Part shown: piece after piece, positions 49,618-57,767 of the stretch
Layout of the letters: each line of letters opens with the position of its first letter
Numbering within the stretch: the stretch's first letter is position 1
Notes under the pieces: model-generated
What the model was told of the DNA's origin: nothing
The model's input: the letters and a program-made list of their open reading frames with translations, nothing else
Database searches by the model: none
DNA from: Novosphingobium sp. JCM 18896
Lineage (GTDB): Bacteria; Pseudomonadota; Alphaproteobacteria; Sphingomonadales; Sphingomonadaceae
Assembly: GCF_025938095.1 (NCBI RefSeq)
Contig: NZ_JAPCZF010000011.1
Location: 1-64,000 of the forward strand
DNA: 64,000 nucleotides
Direction of reading: 5' to 3'
Made by a program: the position numbers and the translations under genes

Positions 49618-49637
49618 GTTGCTCAAGGAGTAAACCT

Positions 49638-50024
49638 ATGGGGAGCGCCTCGAAGGTCACGACTACAGAGCGCCGGGATCTGAGTGGACCGGCCCTGCGC
49701 ACGTTCTTCCGCATTGCGCAGGCCTGGGGCCTGAAGGAGCGCGAACAGATGCGCCTCCTTGGGCTCGACAGTCGCTCGACGTTCCAGTCGTGGAAACGCG
49801 GCGCGGTCGCGGCCATTCCCAAGGACGCCATAGAGCGCATTTCCTACGTTTTTGGCATCTATAAGGGGCTGCACATTCTTCTGCCGCAAAGCGCCGACGA
49901 ATGGGTGCGCCGGCCCAACCAGGCCGCGCCGTTTGGCGGGCGCTCGGCCCTGGATAGGATGGTGTCTGGCAACGTCGCCGACCTCTATGTCGTGCGCCAG
50001 TACGTCGACGCCCAGCGCGGCTGA
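49638..50024 (+). CDS. Xre/MbcA/ParS-type antitoxin (DUF2384)
   Basis: A 128-residue antitoxin. The N-terminal helix-turn-helix covers SGPALRTFFRIAQAWGLKER through SRSTFQSWKRGAVAAIPKDA. The C-terminal toxin-binding part ends with the family signature FGGRSALDRMVSGNVADLYV and VRQYVDAQRG. It neutralises the RES toxin encoded two bases downstream and should repress their common promoter at 49589. Confidence 0.92.
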   Translation: MGSASKVTTTERRDLSGPALRTFFRIAQAWGLKEREQMRLLGLDSRSTFQSWKRGAVAAIPKDAIERISYVFGIYKGLHILLPQSADEWVRRPNQAAPFGGRSALDRMVSGNVADLYVVRQYVDAQRG

Positions 50025-50026
50025 CC

Positions 50027-50707
50027 GTGACGCCGCCCGTGATGGCCGTCCGGTGGCGGCCCTGCTATCGGATCATTCCCAGCCGCTTTCCGCCGATCGC
50101 CCTATTCGAAGCCGTCGCCGACCCGGCCGACCTCGAGGCGGTCTTCGCCATCGAGGCGATGACCAACGACCGCTTGCGCGAGGAGGCCGGTGACATCGGG
50201 CTCGTTGCGCCAGAAGACCGTATATCGGGTCCTGGAACCTCGCCAATCATGGCTGCCTTCACCCATCTCAATCCTGTTGGGGACCGCTTTACCGACGGAA
50301 CTTACGGCGTGTTCTACGCCGGGGACTCGCTTGAGACGGCGATCGCCGAGACGCGCTTCCATCGAAAACGCTTCATGGCCGCGACCGACGAGCCCGCGCA
50401 GGATCTCGACATGCGCGTCTACGCCGCCGATCTCGCCGCCGATCTCCACGACATTCGCGTCATGAGAAAAAGCCATCCCGGCTATTATCACGAGACGAGC
50501 TATGCGCTCTCGCAGGAGCTCGCTTGCGAACTTCGAGCGGCCGGATCCGACGGGATCGTCTACGCGAGCGTGCGGCACGGTGGGGGCGAATGCGCCGCGG
50601 TGTTCCGACCCCGCCTACTGGCAAATTGCCGTCAGGAGCGGCATCTCGCTTATGTTTGGGATGGTCGTGAGATTGCCATGGTCTACGAGAAGAGCCAGCT
50701 TGCCTGA
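50027..50707 (+). CDS. RES-domain toxin (NAD+-degrading)
   Basis: A 226-residue RES toxin starting at GTG (an ATG follows at 50042). Conserved residues include the Arg in RPCYRIIPSRFPPIALFEA, GDRFTDGTYGVFYAGDSLET, AIAETRFHRKRFMA and SDGIVYASVRHGGGECAAVF. RES toxins fold like ADP-ribosyltransferases; the best studied act as NAD+ phosphorylases, depleting NAD+ and stopping growth. It is coupled to its antitoxin with a two-base gap. The presence of a full NAD+ synthetase gene about 6 kb away is notable but may be coincidental. Confidence 0.92.
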   Translation: MTPPVMAVRWRPCYRIIPSRFPPIALFEAVADPADLEAVFAIEAMTNDRLREEAGDIGLVAPEDRISGPGTSPIMAAFTHLNPVGDRFTDGTYGVFYAGDSLETAIAETRFHRKRFMAATDEPAQDLDMRVYAADLAADLHDIRVMRKSHPGYYHETSYALSQELACELRAAGSDGIVYASVRHGGGECAAVFRPRLLANCRQERHLAYVWDGREIAMVYEKSQLA

Positions 50708-50760
50708 CGGTCACGTCATAGGCCGTGACGATCAGGCAAGGCCTCCCGCGCGCCGCTCGA

Positions 50761-50964
50761 TCAGGCGCATGCCTTCGCTGGTGCGGTGTATAGCTTCATC
50801 AGTTCCAGAGCCGCTTCGAGCGCCGCTTGCCCGCTGCCGACGCGTCGGCACAGGTCATCGACCTGGGTGGCGGAAAGACCGTGGCGCCGCGCAAATCTTC
50901 GCTTGGACATTTCGTCACCGCAGTCGGTCGCAGCAATGCTTCTGGAAATCACCGGTCGGGTCAT
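50761..50964 (-). CDS. DUF3606-like small protein
   Basis: A 67-residue protein. After a divergent N-terminus, SKRRFARRHGLSATQVDDLC and RRVGSGQAALEAALELMKLY follow the DUF3606 pattern ('FA..HGLS..QV..L...VG.......AA..'). GAAGGAT lies just before the ATG. A perfect EcfG promoter is placed 23 bases upstream, paralleling the DUF3606 gene at 36005. Confidence 0.7.
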   Translation of the reverse strand: MTRPVISRSIAATDCGDEMSKRRFARRHGLSATQVDDLCRRVGSGQAALEAALELMKLYTAPAKACA

Positions 50965-50986
50965 GGCGCTATCCTTCGCCTCGCTA

Positions 50987-51012
50987 AACGGCGGTGACGG
51001 AGTTTGCGTTCC
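50987..51012 (-). promoter_or_regulatory. Sigma-EcfG promoter (GGAAC-N17-CGTT)
   Basis: Minus strand GGAAC at 51008-51012 and CGTT at 50987-50990, an exact match. It gives a short leader of about 16 bases to the gene at 50964. Confidence 0.7.
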
Positions 51013-51445
51013 CGCTGCCGGCGCGGCTTCAGTTCGCGAGTAACAGCGCTCGCAAGAAATCGGCGCGCTCCGTCACCGACAGGCGCACCGCGGACGCGCT
51101 TCGTCATCGCAAAGCGCGGCACGACAAAGGTCTTCTAGACAAGGCGTCATAGCCCTGCTCCAGGCGATCAAGGTTTTCTGTCGCTCATCCCATGTCCGGG
51201 ACTTTGTGCGCTAAGTCGCCCTGCTCTATGCAGGCTGCGCGGCCGTTGCCAATGCTCGTAAGCAATCACGCGGTGTCGGGTAATCTCGGCGATTGCCCAT
51301 CCAAGCCACCGAGCCCGGCGGAGAGGGCTTGCTATCCGCCGTCAGAGCGGCCCCAGCAGAGCGCCATGCCAGTGGGACCGCCGTGCCCAAAGCTTTGGTT
51401 TGCCTGATCCATCGGCCTTGGAAATCGTTGCCTGTCCGATCCCGA
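51013..51445. other. Non-coding gap
   Basis: About 430 bases, no supported gene, terminator or repeat. Confidence 0.4.
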
Positions 51446-51940
51446 CTATTTGCTGCAAAGATCACCGCAGAGGCGCGTCAGGATTACAGAAAGGTCCTCA
51501 TCGGCCTGGTTCTCCGCGTCACGGATAGCGGTGAGGGCCTCTGCAGAGCTACTCATCTTCAGTGTCTTCGCCAAAGCGATAGCCGTCTCGTAGCTGACCC
51601 GCTCAGACTGCTTTCCCTTTCGCAGGGCGCCGGCGAGCGCAATGTCGAGCAGAGGACCGGTTATGATGGTCTTGGCATCATTGTCAGCGTCGTCGAGGAT
51701 CGCTCGCATCCATATATTGCGAACGCCCTCTGCTTCCGCGCTCATCTCCCGAGCGATCGAGATTAAAGCTTGCCGCTGATCTTTGCTCCGACTTTCGTCC
51801 CGTTCGATGAACTGAACCAATGCGGGATCCCGAGCATGCTCGCGCACCCGCGGCAGGCGCTCGACTTGTGCCGCCTCAGCGTCCGCGAGATCTTTTATGG
51901 CTAGGATCAGCAAGCCCCGCCCATCTCGAACGTCGGTCAC
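51446..51940 (-). CDS. DUF892 ferritin-like protein (YciE/YciF type)
   Basis: A 164-residue four-helix protein starting at GTG: LILAIKDLADAEAAQVERLP, LVQFIERDESRSKDQRQALI, then AEGVRNIWMRAILDDADNDA and RVSYETAIALAKTLKMSSSA, with acidic residues spaced as in the DUF892 ferritin-like fold. Members bind a diiron centre or are structural, and are stress-induced in enterobacteria. Several usual ligand positions look altered here, so metal binding is uncertain. A near-consensus EcfG site is 34 bases upstream. Confidence 0.7.
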   Translation of the reverse strand: MTDVRDGRGLLILAIKDLADAEAAQVERLPRVREHARDPALVQFIERDESRSKDQRQALISIAREMSAEAEGVRNIWMRAILDDADNDAKTIITGPLLDIALAGALRKGKQSERVSYETAIALAKTLKMSSSAEALTAIRDAENQADEDLSVILTRLCGDLCSK

Positions 51941-51973
51941 TCTGTTTCACCCATTGCCTGTGCGACGAGTGCT

Positions 51974-51999
51974 AACGCCTGGCAGGACCTGGAGTTTCC
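51974..51999 (-). promoter_or_regulatory. Weak EcfG-like promoter (GGAAA-N17-CGTT)
   Basis: Minus strand GGAAA at 51995-51999 and CGTT at 51974-51977, one change in the -35 box. The rest of 51941-52337 holds no gene; CTTGAAA at 52206-52212 might be part of a heat-shock promoter for hsp20. Confidence 0.3.
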
Positions 52000-52337
52000 G
52001 TGTCGCTGGCGCTCGAATTGGGAGCGCGCCTACCGATTGGGATTTGGGAGCACGGCGCTCACAAAGCACATTCTGACGCACGAGATCGGCCTTTGGCGAG
52101 CAGGTGAACTGAGGAGGAGATTTCCGATCGAATGAAGTCCGATGAGAGCCGCCAGCGGCAATGCGGTCGGCCGGCAATTTTTTGCTGATGGACTGCATCG
52201 CGGATCTTGAAAGTCACCTCATCAAAATTAGCTATCGGCTGCCGGATGCCTCGTTCGGGTCCGGTGGACATGGAGGGCACCGGCTCTGTGTTCCGGTGCA
52301 TCTCACGTCCGAATTGCTTCAAGCGGAGGATTTGGAA

Positions 52338-52814
52338 ATGAGAACGAACTTTGACTTTGCCCCCTACCGGCGTTCCACGGTGGGTTTCGACCGCCTTTTC
52401 GACCTTCTCGAGACGGGCTCACGCGCCGACACGGTCGAGGGCTATCCGCCCTTTGATATCGTCAAGGACGGCGAGGACACCTATCGGATCACCCTCGCGG
52501 TCGCTGGGTTCCGGCCCGATGAGATCGAGATCGTTGCTCAGCAGAACCTGCTCACGGTCGCGGGCAAGCGCTCGGAGGCAGAACCTGAGGGCGATTACCT
52601 TCACCGCGGTATCGCGACGCGCGACTTCGAGCGCCGCTTCCAGCTTGCCGATTTCATCGAGGCCGGAGCGGCGAGCTTTGAGCACGGGTTGCTCACGATC
52701 GCTCTCAAACGTGTCGTGCCCGAGGCGATGAAGCCGCGGCGCATCGAGATTGGCGGCCGACCGGCCAATGATCGTATCGAGGGTCCTAAGGACAAGGCGC
52801 GCGACGCGGCCTGA
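52338..52814 (+). CDS. hspA: Hsp20-family small heat-shock protein
   Basis: A 158-residue small heat-shock protein of the IbpA/HspA type. The N-terminal arm MRTNFDFAPYRRSTVGFDRL, then FDLLETGSRADTVEGYPPFD, leads into the alpha-crystallin domain: YRITLAVAGFRPDEIEIVAQ, NLLTVAGKRSEAE, HRGIATRDFERRFQLADFIE and ASFEHGLLTIALKRVVPEA. It binds unfolding proteins without ATP and passes them to other chaperones. GGAGG lies 10 bases before the ATG. Two small genes follow on the same strand. Confidence 0.94.
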   Translation: MRTNFDFAPYRRSTVGFDRLFDLLETGSRADTVEGYPPFDIVKDGEDTYRITLAVAGFRPDEIEIVAQQNLLTVAGKRSEAEPEGDYLHRGIATRDFERRFQLADFIEAGAASFEHGLLTIALKRVVPEAMKPRRIEIGGRPANDRIEGPKDKARDAA

Positions 52815-52938
52815 TCCCAAAAAACCATGGCTTGCCGATCTCGCTTCCGGCGGACCGGCAAGCCTATCCGCGGTCGCACCCTTGCGGCCGACCAATCGCA
52901 ATCAGGAAGAGGAAATGCAAGAAAGGAGGCATGCTTCC

Positions 52939-53151
52939 ATGACCCTCTCCCATTTCAACAGTCCCTTCGACGTCGTCCGCCATCCACAGCTCGAGCCTGA
53001 GGTCAAGCGAGCGATCCTTGCGTCCTGGGCATCGGATGCGAACGCGGTCGAGAGTCGCCCCGACCTTCGCCAACCGCCAGAGGCCTCGCGCCCGCTACGG
53101 CTCAGCGATGTCATGGATGCTCTGCGCAATCTCGACAGCGGGACGGGCTGA
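52939..53151 (+). CDS. Hsp20-associated small conserved protein
   Basis: A 70-residue protein: HFNSPFDVVRHPQLEPEVKR, AILASWASDANAVESRPDLR, LRLSDVMDALRNLDSG. The KRAILASWASDA motif is widespread in short proteins encoded beside hsp20 and stress genes in alphaproteobacteria. A strong AAGGAGG precedes the ATG at 52939; an alternative ATG at 52915 also has one. Function unknown, probably co-expressed with hsp20. Confidence 0.8.
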   Translation: MTLSHFNSPFDVVRHPQLEPEVKRAILASWASDANAVESRPDLRQPPEASRPLRLSDVMDALRNLDSGTG

Positions 53152-53153
53152 CG

Positions 53154-53339
53154 ATGCCGGACGCGTTCCTGGGATATTTGCGGCAGGAGCTTTCGCGTCT
53201 CACGGCCGAACTCGATCGCGCGAGATCCGACAGCGCGCCTCGCGATGAGGTGGCCCGGATTGAGAGGCTTTGCCTCCTCGTCGGGGATCAGATCGAGCAA
53301 TGGTCTCGCGACCTGTTAGCCGATTGCACGGCGACCTGA
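53154..53339 (+). CDS. Small coiled-coil protein
   Basis: A 61-residue protein whose middle (YLRQELSRLTAELDRARSDS followed by RDEVARIERLCLLVGDQIEQ) is a heptad-like amphipathic helix. It follows the preceding gene by two bases, so it is in the same operon as hsp20. No family is recognised. Confidence 0.65.
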   Translation: MPDAFLGYLRQELSRLTAELDRARSDSAPRDEVARIERLCLLVGDQIEQWSRDLLADCTAT

Positions 53340-53356
53340 GGCGGTCGCTAGACGGG

Positions 53357-53388
53357 GGGGCTGGCGGGTGATCAATGCTGCCAGCCCC
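53357..53388. terminator. Hairpin between convergent operons
   Basis: GGGGCTGGC (53357-53365) pairs with GCCAGCCCC (53380-53388). It lies between the stops of the hsp20 operon and htpG and may end both; there is no strong T-tract. Confidence 0.5.
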
Positions 53389-53395
53389 AAACCGC

Positions 53396-55282
53396 TTACC
53401 CGCTGATGCCACGCAGAAGAATGCGGCCAAGCCGTGCCGAGAAGGCGCGTGGGTCGACCGGGAGTTCGCCGTCCGCGACGCGGGCCTCATCAAACAGAAG
53501 GTGGGCAGCGTCCTCGCGCAAGTCCTTGTCGCTTTCCGCTAGCGCGCTGAGACGCGTCACGAGTTCGTGGCGCGGATTGATCTCAAGCACGGGTTTGCTC
53601 GCCTGACCGAGCTGGCCCGCATTGGCGAGCAACCGCTCGAGCTGGCGGTCCAGACCGGTGTCGGGCGCGACGAGACAGACGGCGCTTTCAGTCAGACGCT
53701 CCGATGCGCGGACGTCGGAGACGGCGTCGCCGAGCGCCTCTTTTACGAAGTCGATGAACGAGGCGACTTCGCTCGAGGTTTCGTCGGAAGCCTGTTCGCC
53801 CTCCGGCAGCGGGATGAGACTGAGGTCGGATAGGCCCTGGGTCACCGACTTGAAGGGCTTGCCTTCGTAGTCCACGCCCGAAGAGGCCCAGAAGCTGTCG
53901 ACCTGATCGGCCAGCAGGAGCACCTCAATGCCGCGCGCGCGGAAGCCTTCAAGTTGCGGGGAGGAGGCCAGGCGATCGAGATCGGCACCCACCGCATAAT
54001 AGATCGCGGTCTGGTTTTCCTTGAGCCCGGCCACATAGTCCTTGAGCGAGCGCCAATCGCTCCCCGCGGTCGACCTGAAGCGTGCGAGACCGAGCAGAGT
54101 CTCACGGCGTGCGTAATCTTCGTAAATCCCTTCCTTCAGAACGGCCCCGAAGCTCTCCCAGATCTTGAGATAGCGTTCGGTGTCGTTTTGGGCGAGCTTT
54201 TCGAATTCGCTCAGGATTCTGTTCGTCACGCCTTTTTGAATGGCCGCGAGTACCGGGCTTTCCTGGATCATCTCGCGCGATACGTTGAGCGGCAGATCCT
54301 GGGAATCGACGAGCCCGCGCACGAACCGCAGATAGCGGGGCAGTATTTGTGCCTCGCCTGTGATGAAGACACGGCGAACATAGAGTTTCATACGCCCGGC
54401 GCGGTCAGGGTCGAAAAGGTCGAAAGGCTTGGACTCGGGTACGAAGGCCAGGACGTTGTATTCGTGAGTGCCTTCAGCGCGGTAATGCAGGATCAGCGCC
54501 GGCGCATCGAACTGTCCGGCATTTGTACGATAGAAGTCGGCGTATTCCTCTTCGCTGATCTCGGACTTGGAGCGGGTCCAGAGGGCCGCGCCGTCGGCGA
54601 TCTGATCGGGCTCGGCATCGCCCTTCTCGCGCAGGAAAATGGGTACGGGGACATGGCCTGATTGCGCCTTGATCTTGTGCTCAACAGTGAGGCGCTGGGC
54701 GTAGTCGGCAGCATCTTCCTTGAGATGGAGCAAGACCCGTGTTCCGCGCACCGGCGCCGCATCTGGCTCGGCCTCACTGATCGTATAAGTGCCAAGGCCA
54801 TCAGACGACCACATGGCCGAACTCTCGGTACCGGCGCGGCGGGACGTTACGTCGACCTTATCGGCGACCATGAACGCGGAATAGAAACCGACCCCAAATT
54901 GCCCGATGAGCTGGCTCCCCTCGCGGTCCTTTCCGGCCGCGATCTGATCCATGAACGCCTTGGTGCCCGATCGCGCGATCGTACCGAGAGCCTCGCTCAT
55001 CTCTTCCACGCTCATTCCGATGCCGTTGTCCTCGATCGTTAGCTGCCGCTGGTCCGGATCGAGCGTGACGGTGATGCGCGGCTGCGGATCGTCGCCGAAC
55101 AGTTCAGGCTTGGCGATTGCCTCGTAGCGCAGCTTCTCGCAGGCGTCGGCCGCGTTCGAGACGAGCTCGCGAAGGAAGACGTCTTTGTCCGAATAGACCG
55201 AGTGCACCATGAGGTGGAGCAGCTTGGAGACATCGGCTTCGAAGGAACGGGTTTCGGGCGCGGCATCGCTCATCGTCGTCAT
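53396..55282 (-). CDS. htpG: Molecular chaperone HtpG (Hsp90)
   Basis: A 628-residue bacterial Hsp90. The GHKL ATPase motifs are clear: LRELVSNAADACEKLRYEAI, TIEDNGIGMSVEEMSEALGT, LIGQFGVGFYSAFMVADKVD and the GTRVLLHLKEDA part. The middle domain has LYVRRVFITGEAQILPRYLR and GLVDSQDLPLNVSREMIQES with the catalytic Arg, and the C-terminal dimerisation domain follows. It remodels client proteins with ATP. GGAGAG lies nine bases before the ATG at 55282. A heat-shock-type promoter is placed 32 bases upstream. Confidence 0.96.
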   Translation of the reverse strand: MTTMSDAAPETRSFEADVSKLLHLMVHSVYSDKDVFLRELVSNAADACEKLRYEAIAKPELFGDDPQPRITVTLDPDQRQLTIEDNGIGMSVEEMSEALGTIARSGTKAFMDQIAAGKDREGSQLIGQFGVGFYSAFMVADKVDVTSRRAGTESSAMWSSDGLGTYTISEAEPDAAPVRGTRVLLHLKEDAADYAQRLTVEHKIKAQSGHVPVPIFLREKGDAEPDQIADGAALWTRSKSEISEEEYADFYRTNAGQFDAPALILHYRAEGTHEYNVLAFVPESKPFDLFDPDRAGRMKLYVRRVFITGEAQILPRYLRFVRGLVDSQDLPLNVSREMIQESPVLAAIQKGVTNRILSEFEKLAQNDTERYLKIWESFGAVLKEGIYEDYARRETLLGLARFRSTAGSDWRSLKDYVAGLKENQTAIYYAVGADLDRLASSPQLEGFRARGIEVLLLADQVDSFWASSGVDYEGKPFKSVTQGLSDLSLIPLPEGEQASDETSSEVASFIDFVKEALGDAVSDVRASERLTESAVCLVAPDTGLDRQLERLLANAGQLGQASKPVLEINPRHELVTRLSALAESDKDLREDAAHLLFDEARVADGELPVDPRAFSARLGRILLRGISG

Positions 55283-55313
55283 AGGTAATCGCTCTCCTGT
55301 GGTTCGCGCGCGC

Positions 55314-55342
55314 ATTTGGTTGGCGCCGTTTCCCATTTCAAG
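55314..55342 (-). promoter_or_regulatory. Putative RpoH heat-shock promoter of htpG
   Basis: Minus strand CTTGAAA (55336-55342), 16 bases, CCAAAT (55314-55319). The -35 box is a full match to the sigma-32 consensus; the -10 box is approximate. Confidence 0.45.
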
Positions 55343-55656
55343 GTTGGGTGCAGCGCGATGTCATCCGAAGGTGGACCTTCTCAGGTCGCGTCGGGAATTC
55401 GGTCAAACGGCATGGCTCTGGACTGCCGTTCCCCGATAACGGGGAAGATCGCATGGATGAATGCTCAGGAATGGAATTTGTGGGGGTGATAGGGTCAGTT
55501 TTCGCGAACGATGCCGCCGTATGGAGCGAACGAGCGTCGCCTGCCGAGCGGCCGCGCGGTAATAAGGGAATGGGACAGACTTGCGGGGTTCCCTGGTGGC
55601 CGTTCCACCGATCATTGCGGTATGCACCGCAGACTGGAACGGCTCGCAAATTCCCA
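55343..55656. other. Non-coding gap
   Basis: About 310 bases without a gene. A small perfect hairpin (TTCCCCG at 55429-55435, CGGGGAA at 55440-55446) is present; its role is unclear. Confidence 0.4.
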
Positions 55657-55687
55657 CAAGAAAGGCCTCTTCCTTGCGGAAGAGGCC
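55657..55687 (-). terminator. Intrinsic terminator of the outer-membrane protein gene
   Basis: Minus strand GGCCTCTTCC, loop GCAA, GGAAGAGGCC, then TTTCTTGT. A perfect 10-bp stem with a GNRA loop, about 55 bases after the stop at 55743. Confidence 0.85.
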
Positions 55688-55742
55688 CGTCCCGTCTGGA
55701 GCGTTCCCCCCGGACGCTCCATCGATACTCGAACGTGAAGTA

Positions 55743-56204
55743 TCAGAACTTCACGCCGAGACCGGCGACGACGGCATCAGGATCGCTGAAGCCGTTGCCG
55801 ACGAAGAAGTGACGATATTCTACCTTGCCATAGAGGCTCTGGCCGAAGCTGTGTTGGTAGCCGGCACCCAGGCTGACCGAATCCTCGCACAGGCGGCAGG
55901 GCTTCGTATTGTAGCTCGATGCGACATAGACCTTGCCGGCCTCGCCGACCCTGGCGCCGAGGCGGCCACCGAAGCCGAAGGCAACGCGCGTGTTGTCCGT
56001 CAGGATCTTGTCGGCCGAGGCCTCGACGCCGAAGAAGGTGCTGCCACCCAGATCCCAGTCGTAGCCCGCAGCGATGCCAGCGATGGCTTCTTCGTCACCC
56101 TGGTCCCAGATGATGCCGCCACGGGCCTCGACACGCGCCTCGTTGGCGAGAGCGGGCGAAGCCACGGCAAGCGAAGCGAGCAGCGAAAGAACAGCAGTAC
56201 GCAT
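55743..56204 (-). CDS. Small outer-membrane beta-barrel protein
   Basis: A 153-residue protein with a signal peptide (MRTAVLSLLASLAVASPALA), then alternating strands of a small barrel: ARVEARGGIIWDQGDEEAIA, GIAAGYDWDLGGSTFFGVEA, SVSLGAGYQHSFGQSLYGKV and EYRHFFVGNGFSDPDAVVAG. It ends in Phe. A pair of cysteines (KPCRLCED) could form a disulfide. AGGAG precedes the ATG. Its function is probably structural or as a narrow pore. No EcfG promoter was found. Confidence 0.85.
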   Translation of the reverse strand: MRTAVLSLLASLAVASPALANEARVEARGGIIWDQGDEEAIAGIAAGYDWDLGGSTFFGVEASADKILTDNTRVAFGFGGRLGARVGEAGKVYVASSYNTKPCRLCEDSVSLGAGYQHSFGQSLYGKVEYRHFFVGNGFSDPDAVVAGLGVKF

Positions 56205-56795
56205 TACATAAACTCCTGAAAACGTGCCCCTTCTTCGTAGCGGGGGCGGCTGCCGGCTAGGCGGCCATGTTTCCTGGGGCAACAGGGCGCTGCTCGTCTC
56301 CTCAAAATTTGAGGATGAATGTTGCGGTGCGGCAACAGTAACCGATCGGCGTCCCGTGTCGGTCGTTAAGCACAGACGTCCGAATTATCGTATGGAGCGG
56401 GGGGGCGAGCCATGTTTCAGACGCAGGTCTGCGCGAGTGGATTAAGAAAACCGCATCTCAAGCGAGAAATCTGTCGATGACATTGCCGGGGTCTCAGGGC
56501 TCTACCAATCTGACCTGGCTGGCTCGTCGTTAGAGCTAAGCTCTATTTGAAAAAGAGGCCCGGCCAAGAGACCGAGCCACATTAGTTATGGGAGATGATG
56601 CCTGAATGGCGATGGCCCTTTCTCACCTAGGTTAGCTTTTTGCAAGTGCGAAAATCGATGGGCGACGTCATGCGCCTCGATGGGGGGTGGAACCTGTCGC
56701 AGTCGAACGATCCATCAAACTCAGCTGCCGAAGCGCACTCTTTCGTCGGGCTCGGCCGCTTCCAGTCGTGTGGATCGAGGCTTGAGTGACATCCT
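56205..56795. other. Gap with an orphan terminator
   Basis: About 590 bases without a supported protein gene. The minus-strand terminator at 56550-56578 has no coding sequence upstream, so a small RNA from about 56620-56650 is possible; no clear promoter was found. Confidence 0.35.
56550..56578 (-). terminator. Intrinsic terminator without a coding gene
   Basis: Minus strand GGCTCGGTC, loop TCTT, GGCCGGGCC, then TCTTTTTC. The 9-bp stem includes two G-U pairs. Confidence 0.6.
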
Positions 56796-57092
56796 ATGGG
56801 GAATTTTGAGCTTGGGCTCGCGCTAGACGAATTCCGCACCTATCTTGAAGCCATGACCGAAGCGCAGAAGGAATTGATCGGGATATTTCAGGTCGTCGGG
56901 CTCACCGGCATAGGTCCTGCTCGCCTTTCGATGCTTATGCGCGCTGGGCTGTTTCCGCCGCGTCGGGAAGGCTCGCGAGGACGGTGGAGCAGGGCGGAGG
57001 TTGAAAGTTGGGTTAGCAGCCATGATCCGCAGGACGAAGGTGCCAGCCGCCAGCGGAAAGCGGTTCGATCTGGGAAACGATCGAAAGCTTAG
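56796..57092 (+). CDS. Helix-turn-helix protein (AlpA/MerR-like)
   Basis: A 98-residue basic protein. A helical N-terminus (GLALDEFRTYLEAMTEAQKE) is followed by a winged-helix-like segment GIGPARLSMLMRAGLFPPRR then GRWSRAEVESWVSSHD, the pattern 'vS..tL......FP......r..W...ev..W' of AlpA/excisionase-type regulators. The C-terminus is Lys/Arg-rich. It may regulate a nearby or lost mobile element. No strong ribosome-binding site is seen. Confidence 0.5.
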   Translation: MGNFELGLALDEFRTYLEAMTEAQKELIGIFQVVGLTGIGPARLSMLMRAGLFPPRREGSRGRWSRAEVESWVSSHDPQDEGASRQRKAVRSGKRSKA

Positions 57093-57234
57093 ATCTGAAT
57101 CCGTCGAGTGCAGGATGCCCTTGGTTCCCCGCAGTGTCGCTGCCACCCTTTTACAGCGACCGCGAGGGGTTCGCCGAGGGCGTGCTCAGGGTAAGTAAAC
57201 TTAGACTTCATCGTTCGCGCCTACGCGCTTTTGC

Positions 57235-57438
57235 ATGCACTTCGATCCTCGCCGGAAATGGGTCATATTCCGTGAGTCTCAGCTGGCCTGGGCCGACGAC
57301 ATCATCGTTGGTTTCCAGGTGATCGTCGGGCAGGGCTACGAGCTGAATTTCATCGATGGTAACGAGCTGACCTCGGAAGATCAGCTGGAGATAGCGGCCG
57401 AAGTGGTCCAGGCGATAAAGCTTGGATCACTTCATTAG
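57235..57438 (+). CDS. Hypothetical 67-residue protein
   Basis: Protein-like sequence: RKWVIFRESQLAWADDIIVG, FQVIVGQGYELNFIDGNELT, SEDQLEIAAEVVQAIKLGSL. It looks like an alpha/beta unit with a final helix. No family, ribosome-binding site or partner is recognised. Confidence 0.5.
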   Translation: MHFDPRRKWVIFRESQLAWADDIIVGFQVIVGQGYELNFIDGNELTSEDQLEIAAEVVQAIKLGSLH

Positions 57439-57767
57439 AAAGCGGTTCCCAACACGGTAGCCATTCGCCGCGCGTGCTTTCGATGGGTTTGAAGCTGGTT
57501 GGCGAGCGCCGACGAACCGGCCTTTCACCGTCCAGATCGTCCGCCCTGATAGCTGTCGACCTTTTCGGGTATATCGCTGGCTCGCGTTCATGCTCGATGG
57601 AATTTATTGCGTAGCATTCCTCGCACCTTAGATATCCGCACTCGCCGAGAGCTGATCCGAGTTGGAACGATAGATCATCGCCCTGCATTAACTAATATCG
57701 CCGGACAATATCCTCGGTCTGTCGGCGGCTGAGAGACTACCGTGCTCCCGACCCGCAGGGAGCCGAT
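57439..57767. other. Non-coding gap before the Crp/Fnr gene
   Basis: About 330 bases, no supported gene. The promoter of the regulator gene should be in the AT-richer last 150 bases. Confidence 0.4.

Noticed and set aside
55407..55431. GGAAC-N18-CGTT on the minus strand
   Set aside because: The spacing is one base outside the accepted 16-17 range and no gene follows at a sensible distance.
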